A stretch of DNA of 42,989 bases. Origin: an uncultured Granulosicoccaceae bacterium (GTDB taxonomy: Bacteria; Pseudomonadota; Gammaproteobacteria; Granulosicoccales; Granulosicoccaceae). Shown here piece by piece: positions 16,777-24,976 of the stretch. Position 1 is the stretch's first letter; each line of letters opens with the position of its first letter. Position numbers and translations under genes: made by a program. Under the pieces are notes generated by a model. The model had not been told where the DNA came from. It made no database searches and saw only the letters and a program-made list of their open reading frames with translations. The stretch spans positions 1-42,989 of the forward strand of contig CALFCE010000207.1 in NCBI GenBank assembly GCA_937951215.1, read 5' to 3'.

Positions 16777-17685
16777 ATGTCTCAGGCCAAAGCTCCAACG
16801 ATTGATCTGACTTCAGGCTTGCTGCTATTAGGCCTCGCAACCGTGTGGGGAGGGTCATTCTTTTTTGCAGAAATAGCCCTGACCGAAGTTCCTCCACTGA
16901 CTATCGCACTGCACCGGGTTTTTTGGGCAGTGCCGGTGCTGCTGGTAGTCGTGTTGTTGCGTGGCATCACTATCCCGACATCTGGCAAAGCCTGGGTGTG
17001 CTATCTGGTGATGGGTGCTTTAAACAACGCGATTCCTTTTTCATTGATATTCTGGGGGCAAACCAGTATCGGTAGCGGTCTGGCCTCGATTCTTAATGGT
17101 ACAACGGCTGTGTTTGGGGCGGTTGTCGCGGGACTGCTCCTGGTCGATGAACCGCTAACTACTCGAAAGATCATTGGCGCGCTGTTTGGTCTGTTAGGGG
17201 TAGCGGTGATCATGGGTCTCGATGCTCTGTCGAATTTCAATGTGCAGAATTTGGGGCAACTGGCCATTATGGGAGCTGCCTTGTCGTACGCGTTTGCCGG
17301 TGTCTGGGGTAAAAAATATCTCTCTCAATACCCACCTGTTATGAATGCGCTGGGCATGTTGGCAGGGAGCACTCTGTTGATGATACCAGCAGCTTTTTTT
17401 ATTGAAGGCACGCCGGTATTGGCGTTATCAGCTGGGGTTTGGGCATCACTGCTGGCAGTGGCTATTCTGTCTACTGCTCTGGCTTATCTGCTTTATTTTG
17501 AAATCCTTGTTCGAGCAGGATCAGCAAACCTTATGCTGGTAACGTTGCTGATCCCACCGGTAGCGGTGACGTTAAGCGTGGTCTTTCTTGGCGAAGAGCT
17601 CGGGCTTGAAGCACTACTCGGGTTTATTATTATCGCACTCGGTTTGGCGATCACCGACGGCAGGCTGCTGGATCGGATATTTTAA
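16777..17685 (+). CDS. EamA/DMT-family inner-membrane transporter
   Basis: 302 residues with about ten hydrophobic segments in two repeats of five, the EamA pattern. The first repeat starts LLLLGLATVWGGSFFFAEIAL and contains the typical TIALHRVFWAVPVLL; the second contains LGQLAIMGAALSYAFAGVWGKKY and ends near LEALLGFIIIALGLAI. Family members export or import small metabolites such as amino acids or nucleobases; the substrate is not predictable. No ribosome site is evident before the ATG. It is divergent from the flavin reductase gene and convergent with anmK, with a 26-bp gap. Confidence 0.92.
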   Translation: MSQAKAPTIDLTSGLLLLGLATVWGGSFFFAEIALTEVPPLTIALHRVFWAVPVLLVVVLLRGITIPTSGKAWVCYLVMGALNNAIPFSLIFWGQTSIGSGLASILNGTTAVFGAVVAGLLLVDEPLTTRKIIGALFGLLGVAVIMGLDALSNFNVQNLGQLAIMGAALSYAFAGVWGKKYLSQYPPVMNALGMLAGSTLLMIPAAFFIEGTPVLALSAGVWASLLAVAILSTALAYLLYFEILVRAGSANLMLVTLLIPPVAVTLSVVFLGEELGLEALLGFIIIALGLAITDGRLLDRIF

Positions 17686-17711
17686 AGAACTGCAAGGTAG
17701 GGCAAATGACA

Positions 17712-18842
17712 CTAGCTAACGGCTGGAAAGACACTCTGTCCTCCAGCCATTGGCATTTGTACACCAGTGGTTGTGGGAAAACTGATCGGCAGTCCGCGCA
17801 AAGTTCGGACCGCCAGATAGGCAAAGCACTCTGCTTCAATCATATCGCCACGCAGCCCGATCTCATCGGCCTGCACCACGGTGATACTGGCCCGCTCAGC
17901 AAGTTGACTCATCAGGACAGGGTTGTGTCTGCCACCACCACAGACCAACAACTGACCTGGACGTGTTGGCAGTTTATCCAGCGCCTTATCGACCGCAGCA
18001 GCGGTAAAGGCTGTCAACAGGGCCGCCCCGTTTTCAACGGTACAACCAGCGGCCATTGCGGCCGAAAAATCAAATCTGTCGAGAGATTTTGGATAGGCTT
18101 CATTCAGGTATGGGTGTTGTAACAACTGGAAGAGTTTTTCTTCATCGACTACTCCCCTGGACGCCAGTACACCATCCTTGTCCATATCGCCGAGACCATG
18201 CGAGTTTATAAAATCATTCAGTGGTGCATTCGCGGGGCCGGTGTCAAATGCGACCAGTGAATCGTTGCCATCCCACCAAGTGATGTTGGCCACTCCTCCT
18301 AAATTCAGCACCGCAGTATCAGGCCCCTGCTTTATGCGCCGCAGCAGTGCGGAGTGATAGATTGGAGCTAACGGGGCGCCCTGCCCACCAGCTGCTACAT
18401 CGGCGGATCTGAAGTCGTATGCAACAGGCACCCCCAACAAATCGGCCATCAGCTGGCCATCACCCAACTGGCGAGTCTTGCCTGCCTGCTCTGTACCTGG
18501 CCGACGATGAAGTACTGTCTGCCCGTGAAAACCGACCACTCCAATCTCGTTCATCGACAGTCCGCTTTGTTCAACCAACTCACGAACTGCCAGGCATTGG
18601 GCCTCGGTCAGTGCCCTTTCAGCTTGCAGGAACACGGCCGGCTCCGGCCCCTGGAACTGCCATAGCTGCGCTGCATCGAATGACTCTCGTATTAGCTCAA
18701 TCACCTCCGGTTGATATCTGGCAAGAACCGCCGGACCAAATTCCTGCACCTTTTCCCCATCGGTCTTTAACATTGCTACATCGATGTTTCCATCGAGCAC
18801 AGTGCCAGTCATCAAACCAATAGACCAGATTGAATCGACCAC
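17712..18842 (-). CDS. anmK: Anhydro-N-acetylmuramic acid kinase
   Basis: 376 residues, family length. It converts 1,6-anhydro-MurNAc to MurNAc-6-phosphate during cell-wall recycling. The glycine-rich ATP motif [11 protein letters not shown] is a variant of the usual GLMSGTSLDG, with Thr and Val replacements and an extra Asn before IDVAML. Other family features are intact: [52 protein letters not shown] and [14 protein letters not shown]. The GTG start at 18842 has GGAG 6 nt upstream. No other recycling gene is adjacent. Confident family call; the variant motif is probably a subfamily trait. Confidence 0.92.
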   Translation of the reverse strand: MVDSIWSIGLMTGTVLDGNIDVAMLKTDGEKVQEFGPAVLARYQPEVIELIRESFDAAQLWQFQGPEPAVFLQAERALTEAQCLAVRELVEQSGLSMNEIGVVGFHGQTVLHRRPGTEQAGKTRQLGDGQLMADLLGVPVAYDFRSADVAAGGQGAPLAPIYHSALLRRIKQGPDTAVLNLGGVANITWWDGNDSLVAFDTGPANAPLNDFINSHGLGDMDKDGVLASRGVVDEEKLFQLLQHPYLNEAYPKSLDRFDFSAAMAAGCTVENGAALLTAFTAAAVDKALDKLPTRPGQLLVCGGGRHNPVLMSQLAERASITVVQADEIGLRGDMIEAECFAYLAVRTLRGLPISFPTTTGVQMPMAGGQSVFPAVS

Positions 18843-18884
18843 TATCTACTCCACTATGTGTTAAGACTACAATAGCATGGGCTG

Positions 18885-18983
18885 TTGTATGTTGATTATC
18901 TGCTACGCTTGCGCCGCGAGTGCAGAGCCTGTGACCGATGTGCGAAAAACATCGTCGATAAACAGGCGGAAGAAGACAACTAG
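18885..18983 (+). CDS. Possible 32-residue Cys-rich peptide ending in the MITE
   Basis: A frame opens after a TAG at 18873-18875 and could start at TTG 18885. It encodes a peptide with L-R-R-E-C-R-A-C-D-R-C-A-K and an acidic end KQAEEDN. Its TAG stop is the outer end of the palindromic element. The C-x2-C-x2-C spacing and charged composition look protein-like, but there is no good ribosome site and no known relative. It may equally be the residual 3' end of something interrupted by the element, or chance. An overlapping 40-codon frame from ATG 18877 is the main competitor. Confidence 0.22.
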   Translation: MYVDYLLRLRRECRACDRCAKNIVDKQAEEDN

Positions 18984-19140
18984 CCCGCTTTATTCATGAA
19001 GGGTTCGCCTCCACAATCAGTCTGCCTATGCAGATTGTCCGATTTGGCGAAGTTCGTAGCCATTTTACGGGTTGAGCCAAATCGGGCAACAGTATGTAAA
19101 CTTCAATATCCCGTTCGCCTTCGTGAATAAAGCGGGCTAG
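18980..19140. mobile_element. MITE-like palindromic element, about 161 bp, no transposase
   Basis: Terminal inverted repeats: CTAGCCCGCTTTATTCATGA (from 18980) matches, as reverse complement, the right end TCGTGAATAAAGCGGGCTAG (to 19140), about 23 bp with one mismatch. A nested pair follows: TTGTCCGATTTGGC (19035-19048) versus GCCAAATCGGGCAA (19076-19089), again with one mismatch. Another short stem is TCTGC-ctat-GCAGA at 19021-19034. The whole can fold into one long hairpin. CTAG at both ends may be target duplication or part of the repeat. It lies between anmK and a LysR gene and supplies the TAG stop of the LysR gene. Confidence 0.72.
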
Positions 19141-20012
19141 GTAAGTAACGCGAGATAATCTATAAAATCGCGTGTCTGCTTTTTTATATCTGCATTTTTG
19201 GCCCACATCGCATAGATATCCAGCTTTTCCCCACTCCATTCCGGTAAAATTTCAAGCAGCCTTTTCGCTTTCAAATCCTCTTTTGCTGTTTCATAAGGCA
19301 ACCCGGCCACCCCAATCCCTGCAACACAGAGTTGATGCATGGTCGATACAGCGTCGGTAGTAGCAGCTACACTCCCCCAGACATTGCAGACTGATCGTCC
19401 TTTTCTAAAAGTGAAGTTATCTGGCACAGAGGAGAAACCAATACAATCCCACGACGCCAGTTCATCCGGGTGTTTGGGTTTTTTATAGCGTTTCATCAAT
19501 GCTGGTGATGCTACGATAACGCGTTTGTCCTGTCCGATTTTGCGTGTTTTCAAATCGGCATCTTTTAATTTACCGACGCGTATTGCGATATCAACATTCT
19601 CTTTAATCAAGTTGAGAGCCACATCGGATGACATCAGATTCAGTCTGATACCCGGGCTGGCTTTTGCAAATTTTACAATGCGGTCAAATAGTGAGTGGCC
19701 CGTAAGCATATTGGGTATCGCAACCCTCAATTCTACCAGCCGATTTTCGGCAGAATCAGCATACAAACCCAGACTGTCGTCAGCTGCAGCTACCATAGTG
19801 GATGCTGATTCAAACAGACGGCTACCTTCATCAGTCAATGTAATTGCGCGGGTGGAACGATAGAAAAGCACCACACCAAGTCGTTTTTCCAACAGATTTA
19901 TATGGTGGCTTACGACTGATGGCGACAGCTTCAAGCGGAATGAAGCTGCTCTGAAAGAGCCCTCTTCAACCACATACACAAAAACTGCCAGAGATTTGAG
20001 CAGATCGATCAT
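19137..20012 (-). CDS. LysR-family regulator whose 3' end runs into the MITE
   Basis: 291 residues from the ATG at 20012 (a TTG at 20021 is in frame). HTH: MIDLLKSLAVFVYVVEEGSF, LSPSVVSHHINLLEKRLG, LFYRSTRAITLTDEGSRLF. Effector domain: ELRVAIPNML, DIAIRVGKL, RVIVASPALMKRY and GIGVAGLPYE. The last codons read DYLALLT and then TAG, which lies in the terminal repeat of the palindromic element (19137-19139). The two paralogues in the window extend several residues further, so the insertion probably trimmed the tail without harming the fold. It is divergent from the double-SnoaL gene with 106 bp between (ATTCGAAT palindrome at 20046-20053), a likely regulator-target pair. Confidence 0.9.
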   Translation of the reverse strand: MIDLLKSLAVFVYVVEEGSFRAASFRLKLSPSVVSHHINLLEKRLGVVLFYRSTRAITLTDEGSRLFESASTMVAAADDSLGLYADSAENRLVELRVAIPNMLTGHSLFDRIVKFAKASPGIRLNLMSSDVALNLIKENVDIAIRVGKLKDADLKTRKIGQDKRVIVASPALMKRYKKPKHPDELASWDCIGFSSVPDNFTFRKGRSVCNVWGSVAATTDAVSTMHQLCVAGIGVAGLPYETAKEDLKAKRLLEILPEWSGEKLDIYAMWAKNADIKKQTRDFIDYLALLT

Positions 20013-20118
20013 CGACTTCAATTACACTAGTTTTTGTAACAGTTTATTCGAATATCTTATCTATTGAAAGTGCTCCAAAATCTTTATATTTGCCGCTCGC
20101 CCCAAACACGGAACAGTA

Positions 20119-20967
20119 ATGTTTAACTCAATGATCGGTAATTGCCTCAAGGCGACCCTTACTGGCATCTCTCTCCTCACCACCATGACGACAAATGCAG
20201 ACATGACGAACACAGAAAAAGCGGCAGCGTTACTTGATAGTTTTAACACCGGCGACCAGAGCGCCATTGCTTACATCAACCCAGACAAGTACATACAGCA
20301 TAATCTGTCAGCAGCGGATGGACTCGCCGGGATGGGAGAAGTATTCGCCAACGCACCACCAGAGGGGTTTAAGGCAAAAGTGCACAGAATATTCGCCGAT
20401 GGAGATTATGTGGTTGCCCATACGGAATACGATTTCTTCGGGCCTAAGGCTGGATTCGATGTATTTCGATTTGAAGAGGGGCTGATAGTAGAGCACTGGG
20501 ATAATCTGACAGAAATCACCCCGCCGAATCCAAGTGGAAGAACCCAGTTTGACGGCGTTACAGAGATAGAAGACAGCGAGAAAACTGGCGACAAAAAGAT
20601 AGCAGAGTCGTTTGTCAACGACATCCTGATCGACGGTAAGTTTGATCTGGTAACCAACTACGTTAACGCTGAAAACTACCTTCAGCACAATAGCGGTGTT
20701 GCAGACGGTTTGGATGGTCTGACTCAGGCGCTGGAATATTTCGCTGCCAACGATATGGTGATGGTTTACGAGAAAGCACACAAAGTACTGGGCAGTGGCA
20801 ACTTTGTATTGACTATGTCTGAGGGCCGCTTCGGTAAGGCACCGGGTAGCCATGTCGCATTTTACGATCTATTTCGGATATCCGATGGACTGATAGTCGA
20901 GCACTGGGATGTTATAGAAGAAATTCCTCCACAGTCTGAGTGGAAAAACCAGAATGGCAAATTCTAG
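20119..20967 (+). CDS. Tandem SnoaL/NTF2-domain protein, probably exported
   Basis: 282 residues made of two copies of a SnoaL-like domain. Copy 1 (about 32-140) has AYINPDKYIQHNLSAADGLAG and FEEGLIVEHWDNLTEI. Copy 2 (about 155-275) has NYVNAENYLQHNSGVADGLDG and ISDGLIVEHWDVIEEI. The N-terminus (FNSMIGNCLKATLTGISLLTTM) resembles a short signal peptide. Such domains are annotated as predicted aldol-condensation or cyclase-like proteins; the Y-(I/L)-Q-H-N and V-E-H-W-D motifs are conserved in both halves, so both pockets may be functional. GGAA lies about 6 nt before the ATG. It is divergent from a LysR gene. Confidence 0.85.
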   Translation: MFNSMIGNCLKATLTGISLLTTMTTNADMTNTEKAAALLDSFNTGDQSAIAYINPDKYIQHNLSAADGLAGMGEVFANAPPEGFKAKVHRIFADGDYVVAHTEYDFFGPKAGFDVFRFEEGLIVEHWDNLTEITPPNPSGRTQFDGVTEIEDSEKTGDKKIAESFVNDILIDGKFDLVTNYVNAENYLQHNSGVADGLDGLTQALEYFAANDMVMVYEKAHKVLGSGNFVLTMSEGRFGKAPGSHVAFYDLFRISDGLIVEHWDVIEEIPPQSEWKNQNGKF

Positions 20968-20987
20968 TTAACCACTCTTTACCCCAG

Positions 20988-21043
20988 CTGCCGGGAGTAG
21001 CTTGAAATGAAATACAGCGCCCCCACTTTCTACCTCCCGGCAG
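20988..21043 (+). terminator. 10-bp perfect hairpin between the double-SnoaL and VOC genes
   Basis: CTGCCGGGAG (20988-20997) pairs with CTCCCGGCAG (21034-21043); TAG/CTA extends the stem after one bulged base. The loop is about 30 nt, longer than usual for an intrinsic terminator, and only TTT follows. It lies 21 bp after the upstream stop codon, so it likely marks the 3' end of that transcript. Confidence 0.45.
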
Positions 21044-21068
21044 TTTCCTGACACGAGGATATCAATTA

Positions 21069-21890
21069 ATGGCTACCAGTGACGCACCTGTTTCAATAGG
21101 CTCCGTGACGTTAATCGTTAACAATCTCGCAAAGGTATCCGGGTTCTATCGTTCAGTCATTGGATTAAACGAAATTTCATCATCCGCCAATGAGTGTTGT
21201 CTGGGAAACGCAAATACACCACTGCTTAATCTCATACAGGACAAGCACGCCCGGCGATACCCGCAAGATGCCGGTCTGTTTCACACCGCCTTTCTGTTAC
21301 CGAATCGTTCTTCTCTGGGGGAGTGGTATCGATTCATCAAGGAGCGCGGTATCCGGCTGGATGGTGCGGCTAATCACGGTGTTAGTGAGGCGCTTTATCT
21401 TTCGGATCCAGAGGGCAATGGTGTTGAAATATACGCTGACACAGATCGCTCTACTTGGAAAATCGGCAACGACGGTAAAATTATAATAAATTCAAAACCC
21501 CTGAAGGACAACAGCTTTCTGGGTTCAGCACGAAAGAACTGGATGGGAGCACCAGAAGGAACAGTCATTGGTCACGTTCATCTGCAAGTCGGGGAACTCC
21601 GCACTGCAGATGACTTTTACGTCAATTCTCTGGGTTTTACCTGTACTTCCAGCATGGAATCAGCAAGCTTTTACGGCAGCGGGGGTTATCACCATCATTT
21701 GGCAGGTAACATTTGGAACAGCCGAGGCGCAGGTCAAAAATCCAGGGATTCGACTGGACTTCTGGAAGTTGAGTTACTGGTTTCAGATCCAGCCTCTAGC
21801 CTTAAAAACTCGGTTGATCCTTGGGGGACGAAATTCCTGATCAATCATGTCAGCTCAAGCAGTACCAGCTCCAACCAGGTAAGCTTGTGA
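21069..21890 (+). CDS. VOC-superfamily protein (CatE-like extradiol dioxygenase/glyoxalase)
   Basis: 273 residues with two vicinal-oxygen-chelate modules. Module 1: IGSVTLIVNNLAKVSGFYRS, the His of GLFHTAFLLPNR and the metal-type acid in DPEGNGVEIYAD. Module 2: GHVHLQVGELRTADDFYVNS and GGYHHHLAGNIW, ending LLEVELLVSDP. This is the layout of CatE/YfiE-type catechol-2,3-dioxygenase-related proteins. Candidate metal ligands (His in module 2 start, His in HHH, Glu in EVELL) are present. The substrate is unknown. GAGG lies about 9 nt before the ATG. The gene is flanked by hairpins on both sides, so it is probably monocistronic. Confidence 0.85.
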   Translation: MATSDAPVSIGSVTLIVNNLAKVSGFYRSVIGLNEISSSANECCLGNANTPLLNLIQDKHARRYPQDAGLFHTAFLLPNRSSLGEWYRFIKERGIRLDGAANHGVSEALYLSDPEGNGVEIYADTDRSTWKIGNDGKIIINSKPLKDNSFLGSARKNWMGAPEGTVIGHVHLQVGELRTADDFYVNSLGFTCTSSMESASFYGSGGYHHHLAGNIWNSRGAGQKSRDSTGLLEVELLVSDPASSLKNSVDPWGTKFLINHVSSSSTSSNQVSL

Positions 21891-21916
21891 ATAGAGTGCC
21901 TATTCCGGGTACCATA

Positions 21917-21942
21917 CAGATCCAGCATCAGAATTGGATCTG
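21917..21942 (+). terminator. Hairpin after the VOC gene
   Basis: CAGATCCA (21917-21924) and TGGATCTG (21935-21942) are perfect 8-bp arms around a 10-nt loop, 27 bp after the VOC stop codon, followed by the T-containing ggttaattgt. Probable factor-independent terminator, though the T-run is weak. Confidence 0.5.
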
Positions 21943-21985
21943 GTTAATTGTAGCTGCGTTAGAATAAGTGTTTGTGAGGGGACAG

Positions 21986-22243
21986 ATGAAGAAAACTGAT
22001 CTGCTGGAAATACCCGGAATCGGAAAAACGTTTGTCCAGGATTTCAGCCGCATCAATGTAAAATCGCTGGATGATTTGCGAGGAAAAGATCCAGAGATTT
22101 TGTACGAGAATCTATGTACTGCCAATAACAAAGAAGATCATAAAACCAGTAAAAACTATTTGTATGTGATCAGAATGGCAGTCTATTACGCCAATGGAGG
22201 GCGCGAAGCTGACCGACTAAAATGGAGCGCATGGAAAGACTAA
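21986..22243 (+). CDS. Cdd1-like helix-hairpin-helix protein ('pathogenicity locus' family)
   Basis: 85 residues. The N-terminal part MKKTDLLEIPGIGKTFVQDF is a helix-hairpin-helix with the L-x-x-I-P-G-I-G hairpin; it continues with INVKSLDDLRGKDPEILYE, and the C-terminal part includes YVIRMAVYYANGGREADRL. Size and pattern match the Cdd1 family, small cytoplasmic proteins of unproven function with a DNA-binding-type HhH. ATG 21986 has GAGGGG just upstream; a GTG at 21968 is less likely. It stands alone, after a hairpin and before a 250-bp gap. Confidence 0.8.
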   Translation: MKKTDLLEIPGIGKTFVQDFSRINVKSLDDLRGKDPEILYENLCTANNKEDHKTSKNYLYVIRMAVYYANGGREADRLKWSAWKD

Positions 22244-22495
22244 TAGAAGCCATCTTAAAATCGGTCCTGAATGCAATCTCTAGGTTGCGGTTCGCCCTGC
22301 CTTGCTCATTTTCTAGCGTGTAAACTCAGCGACCCAGTCGAGCGCGACCCGGCAATACAGTTTAGAAAACCTATATCTGAAAATCGCCCTCCAGAAATCA
22401 ACCTTTTCGCCGATACCTGATATCCAGAAAAACCATTTCTGATTGTGTTGAATTTCAAACTTCTACACTATTTTAAACCGGAAGATGATCGCCAT

Positions 22496-23425
22496 ATGTT
22501 GTCTGAATCGTTAAGCCAGTTTGATCTTTACTGGTCAAATCTACACGCCTTTGTTAAAAGCGCGATGGTGATTGGTTTGATGATCTGCGGATACTTCTTT
22601 CTGCGTCATAGTGTCATTCGACGGATAGAAAAAATCACCAGTAAAACCCGAAATGATCTGGATGATCGGGTTATAGACTTTGCCAAGCAGTTTTTGTGGG
22701 TGGTCATGCTGTTGAGCTGCCTTGTCTGGGTGCTCAGAATAAATAATATCACCGTCGCCCCCGTTCTGGCTGGAGCCGGAATATTTGGTGTTGCTGTCGG
22801 CTTTGCGGCCAAGGAAACCATCGCAGATATCTTGTCAGGCATTTTTCTGATTATTGATAGACCCTTGCGCATTGGCGACAGGATCACTATTGACAAGATC
22901 GGTAAACATTGGGGTTCATGGGGTGATGTTGTTGATATCGGTTTGCGACGAACCATTATTCGTAATACCGACGGTGTGATCGTCAACTATCCCAACTCTT
23001 TGCTATCCAGCGGCATTATCAAAAATTTTTCTATAGATCCCTCTCCCGTTCGCGCCCGTATTCGTTTCCAGGTGGATTATTCAGCCAATCCGGACCAGGT
23101 GCGGGCCATCGTGTTTGATGCCACTGCCAAAGTGCCGGGTATTTTGCACGACCAGACAACAGTCGTCATCAGATCAATGTGGGATGATGACCTTGGTCAT
23201 CAATTATCCGGTGTGTTGTTTGAAGCGCGGTATTTTCTTGAAGACGTGAAACAACGAACAACCATTCGCTCCAAAGTACTGGAGGGCATCATCACGGGCT
23301 TTAACGAGCACAATATACCCATGGCTTCACAACCCATGAGCGTGGTCAACAGATCCACCGACAGGAATAGTAGTGCATCAGAAGACGACCTCACAACACC
23401 CTTCAAACGTGCAGCCAACCAGTAG
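22496..23425 (+). CDS. MscS-family mechanosensitive channel
   Basis: About 309 residues from ATG 22496 (GTG 22445 is the alternative; the ATG has GGAAG about 11 nt upstream). Three membrane segments are visible: FVKSAMVIGLMICGYFFL, QFLWVVMLLSCLVWVL and the pore helix APVLAGAGIFGVAVGFAAKE. The MscS beta domain follows with SGIFLIIDRPLRIGDRITI, GDVVDIGLRRTIIRNTDGV and VNYPNSLLSSGIIKNFS. It is a small conductance type that releases solutes on hypo-osmotic shock. It has a hydrophilic Ser/Asn/Asp-rich C-terminus. Neighbours give no further hint. Confidence 0.9.
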   Translation: MLSESLSQFDLYWSNLHAFVKSAMVIGLMICGYFFLRHSVIRRIEKITSKTRNDLDDRVIDFAKQFLWVVMLLSCLVWVLRINNITVAPVLAGAGIFGVAVGFAAKETIADILSGIFLIIDRPLRIGDRITIDKIGKHWGSWGDVVDIGLRRTIIRNTDGVIVNYPNSLLSSGIIKNFSIDPSPVRARIRFQVDYSANPDQVRAIVFDATAKVPGILHDQTTVVIRSMWDDDLGHQLSGVLFEARYFLEDVKQRTTIRSKVLEGIITGFNEHNIPMASQPMSVVNRSTDRNSSASEDDLTTPFKRAANQ

Positions 23426-23647
23426 CCGCTTGTCCCCGACCTTTCCAGTATCATTCAGTACTGACCTCTCAGAGACAAAATACAGAATGGCCAGGCATTC
23501 CGCGGAGAGAAGATTGTGCTCTGGGCATGTGGAAACAATGTAGCACCAAGGTTCCAAGTGAGTTTCTGGCCATGCTTTACTTGCAAACAATGGAGGAAGA
23601 GGTTAAATCTATAAGTATCTTTGTTAAATACCCCGCAATTTTCCACC

Positions 23648-24103
23648 ATGCAAATACGCACAGCCCTGGCCGAAGACTACGAACAAATGTTGGGCTTGCT
23701 CCAGCAGCTGAATCCGGCAGATCCAGCTCCCACAGATGCGGTATATCGCGCCTTTGAGGAAATCCTTGGTTCTGAATCACTGCTACTCTTTGTCGCAGAG
23801 AGCGACGGAAAATTATTGGGTTCGTGCTACTTGAATCTCATTCCGAATATGTCGAGAGGTGGAAGGCCCTATGCAGTTATCGAGAATGTGATAACCGATT
23901 CCGCCCACCGTCAGCAGGGAATCGGACAAACTCTGTTGTCACACACCTTGAATGCGGCGTGGGAAGCCGGTTGCTACAAAGCGATGCTGATGTCTGGCCG
24001 CAAAGACCCTGGAGTGCACACTTTTTACAGAAGTTGCGGTTTCAATGCAGATGAAAAACAAGCTTATATACACCGTGCCCCAGCAGGTACCGACGGTAGC
24101 TAA
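23648..24103 (+). CDS. GNAT-family N-acetyltransferase
   Basis: 151 residues. Start MQIRTALAEDYEQMLGLLQQ is typical of GNAT domains. Motif A reads AVIENVITDSAHRQQGIGQT, where Q-Q-G-I-G binds the acetyl-CoA pyrophosphate. The C-terminal motif B stretch has GCYKAMLMSGRKDPGVHTFY and the characteristic YRSCGF. The acceptor substrate is unknown. The ATG at 23648 begins the domain directly; upstream in-frame codons to 23621 add nothing conserved. It converges on the glutamine amidotransferase gene with a 96-bp gap. Confidence 0.9.
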   Translation: MQIRTALAEDYEQMLGLLQQLNPADPAPTDAVYRAFEEILGSESLLLFVAESDGKLLGSCYLNLIPNMSRGGRPYAVIENVITDSAHRQQGIGQTLLSHTLNAAWEAGCYKAMLMSGRKDPGVHTFYRSCGFNADEKQAYIHRAPAGTDGS

Positions 24104-24199
24104 TGAACACAATACGGGCAAGACAGTCCAGTTCAGATTTCCACACAAAACCTGGAACGCAGCGTTAAGTCCCATGCAAAGATCTGTGTGCAGTTGAAT

Positions 24200-24970
24200 C
24201 TACTGCAAAACACAATCACGCTCGAAAGCACTGGCAGTGATAGAACAGAACGAGTTCTCTGGCACCCGATCCCAATTGTTCCTGTTCTTGTCCAAGGGCT
24301 CAGATGCCAATGCCTGGCCACCATTATCCAGCTTTTGAGAATGGAATAGCGAAGGACTGCGATAATCAGATGATTGACGGCATGCATAAACAATATTGCC
24401 ATCGGTCAGGATGCAAGTCAGGCGGATTGGTTCTTCGTCTGCTCGATGTGACTTCGAAATAAAATCATAAGATTTCTTCCATGCCAGTCTGGGATTTTCG
24501 CGGAACCCCTTTGCCAGCAACAGCAAAAAGAACAGCTCGGAGTCGGTTGTTCCTTGCCTGGCATGGTACAGGGAATCCGGTAATTCTGATTCTAAATCAC
24601 GCCGTATACGCGTAATGTGAGGAATCTGTCCATTATGCATAAATGACCAACGTTCGAATACAAAAGGATGGCAGTTGCTGCGGGAAGTTTCACCCTCGGT
24701 AGACGCCCTGACATGAGCCATGAACAAACTGGATTTAACGACACGACAGACGTTCGAAAAATTGCTGTCTGACCACGCGGGCATAACATCCTTGTAAAGC
24801 GCTGGTCGTTCAACTTCGTCAGCGTACCAGCAAATTCCAAAGCCATCTCCATTCACAGACACCAACGATTTCTCAGCAGCAACGCTCTGCTTTTGCAGTG
24901 AGTGTACCGGCACGGTCACGATATTCTGCAACGGAATGGAAGGGCCTGAATACGCAGCCAGACGACACAT
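24200..24970 (-). CDS. Class II glutamine amidotransferase (YafJ/EgtC-like)
   Basis: 256 residues. The mature protein would start with Cys2 (M-C-R-L-A-A-Y-S-G), the N-terminal nucleophile of class II amidotransferases. Further features: NGDGFGICWY, FMAHVRASTEGETSRSNCHP, FMHNGQIPH and GTTDSELFF. It hydrolyses gamma-glutamyl amides, or a C-N bond as in EgtC of ergothioneine synthesis, but no other egt gene is seen here, so the substrate is open. The ATG begins 6 nt after the stop of the DUF6356 gene, so the two are cotranscribed and face the Lrp-like regulator. Confidence 0.9.
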   Translation of the reverse strand: MCRLAAYSGPSIPLQNIVTVPVHSLQKQSVAAEKSLVSVNGDGFGICWYADEVERPALYKDVMPAWSDSNFSNVCRVVKSSLFMAHVRASTEGETSRSNCHPFVFERWSFMHNGQIPHITRIRRDLESELPDSLYHARQGTTDSELFFLLLLAKGFRENPRLAWKKSYDFISKSHRADEEPIRLTCILTDGNIVYACRQSSDYRSPSLFHSQKLDNGGQALASEPLDKNRNNWDRVPENSFCSITASAFERDCVLQ

Positions 24971-24976
24971 GAAAAA

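Noticed and set aside
14341-17700. Recurrent string CAAGGTAG at several gaps (14361, 17692 and elsewhere)
   Set aside because: It also occurs inside coding regions and shows no consistent spacing or extension; chance is sufficient.
18994-19239. 81-codon minus-strand frame through the palindromic element
   Set aside because: It runs across the terminal repeat and overlaps the LysR gene in another frame; most likely a by-product of the element.
24200-24970. Assignment as EgtC (ergothioneine synthesis)
   Set aside because: No egtA, egtB, egtD or egtE-like gene in the neighbourhood; only the general amidotransferase class is supported.
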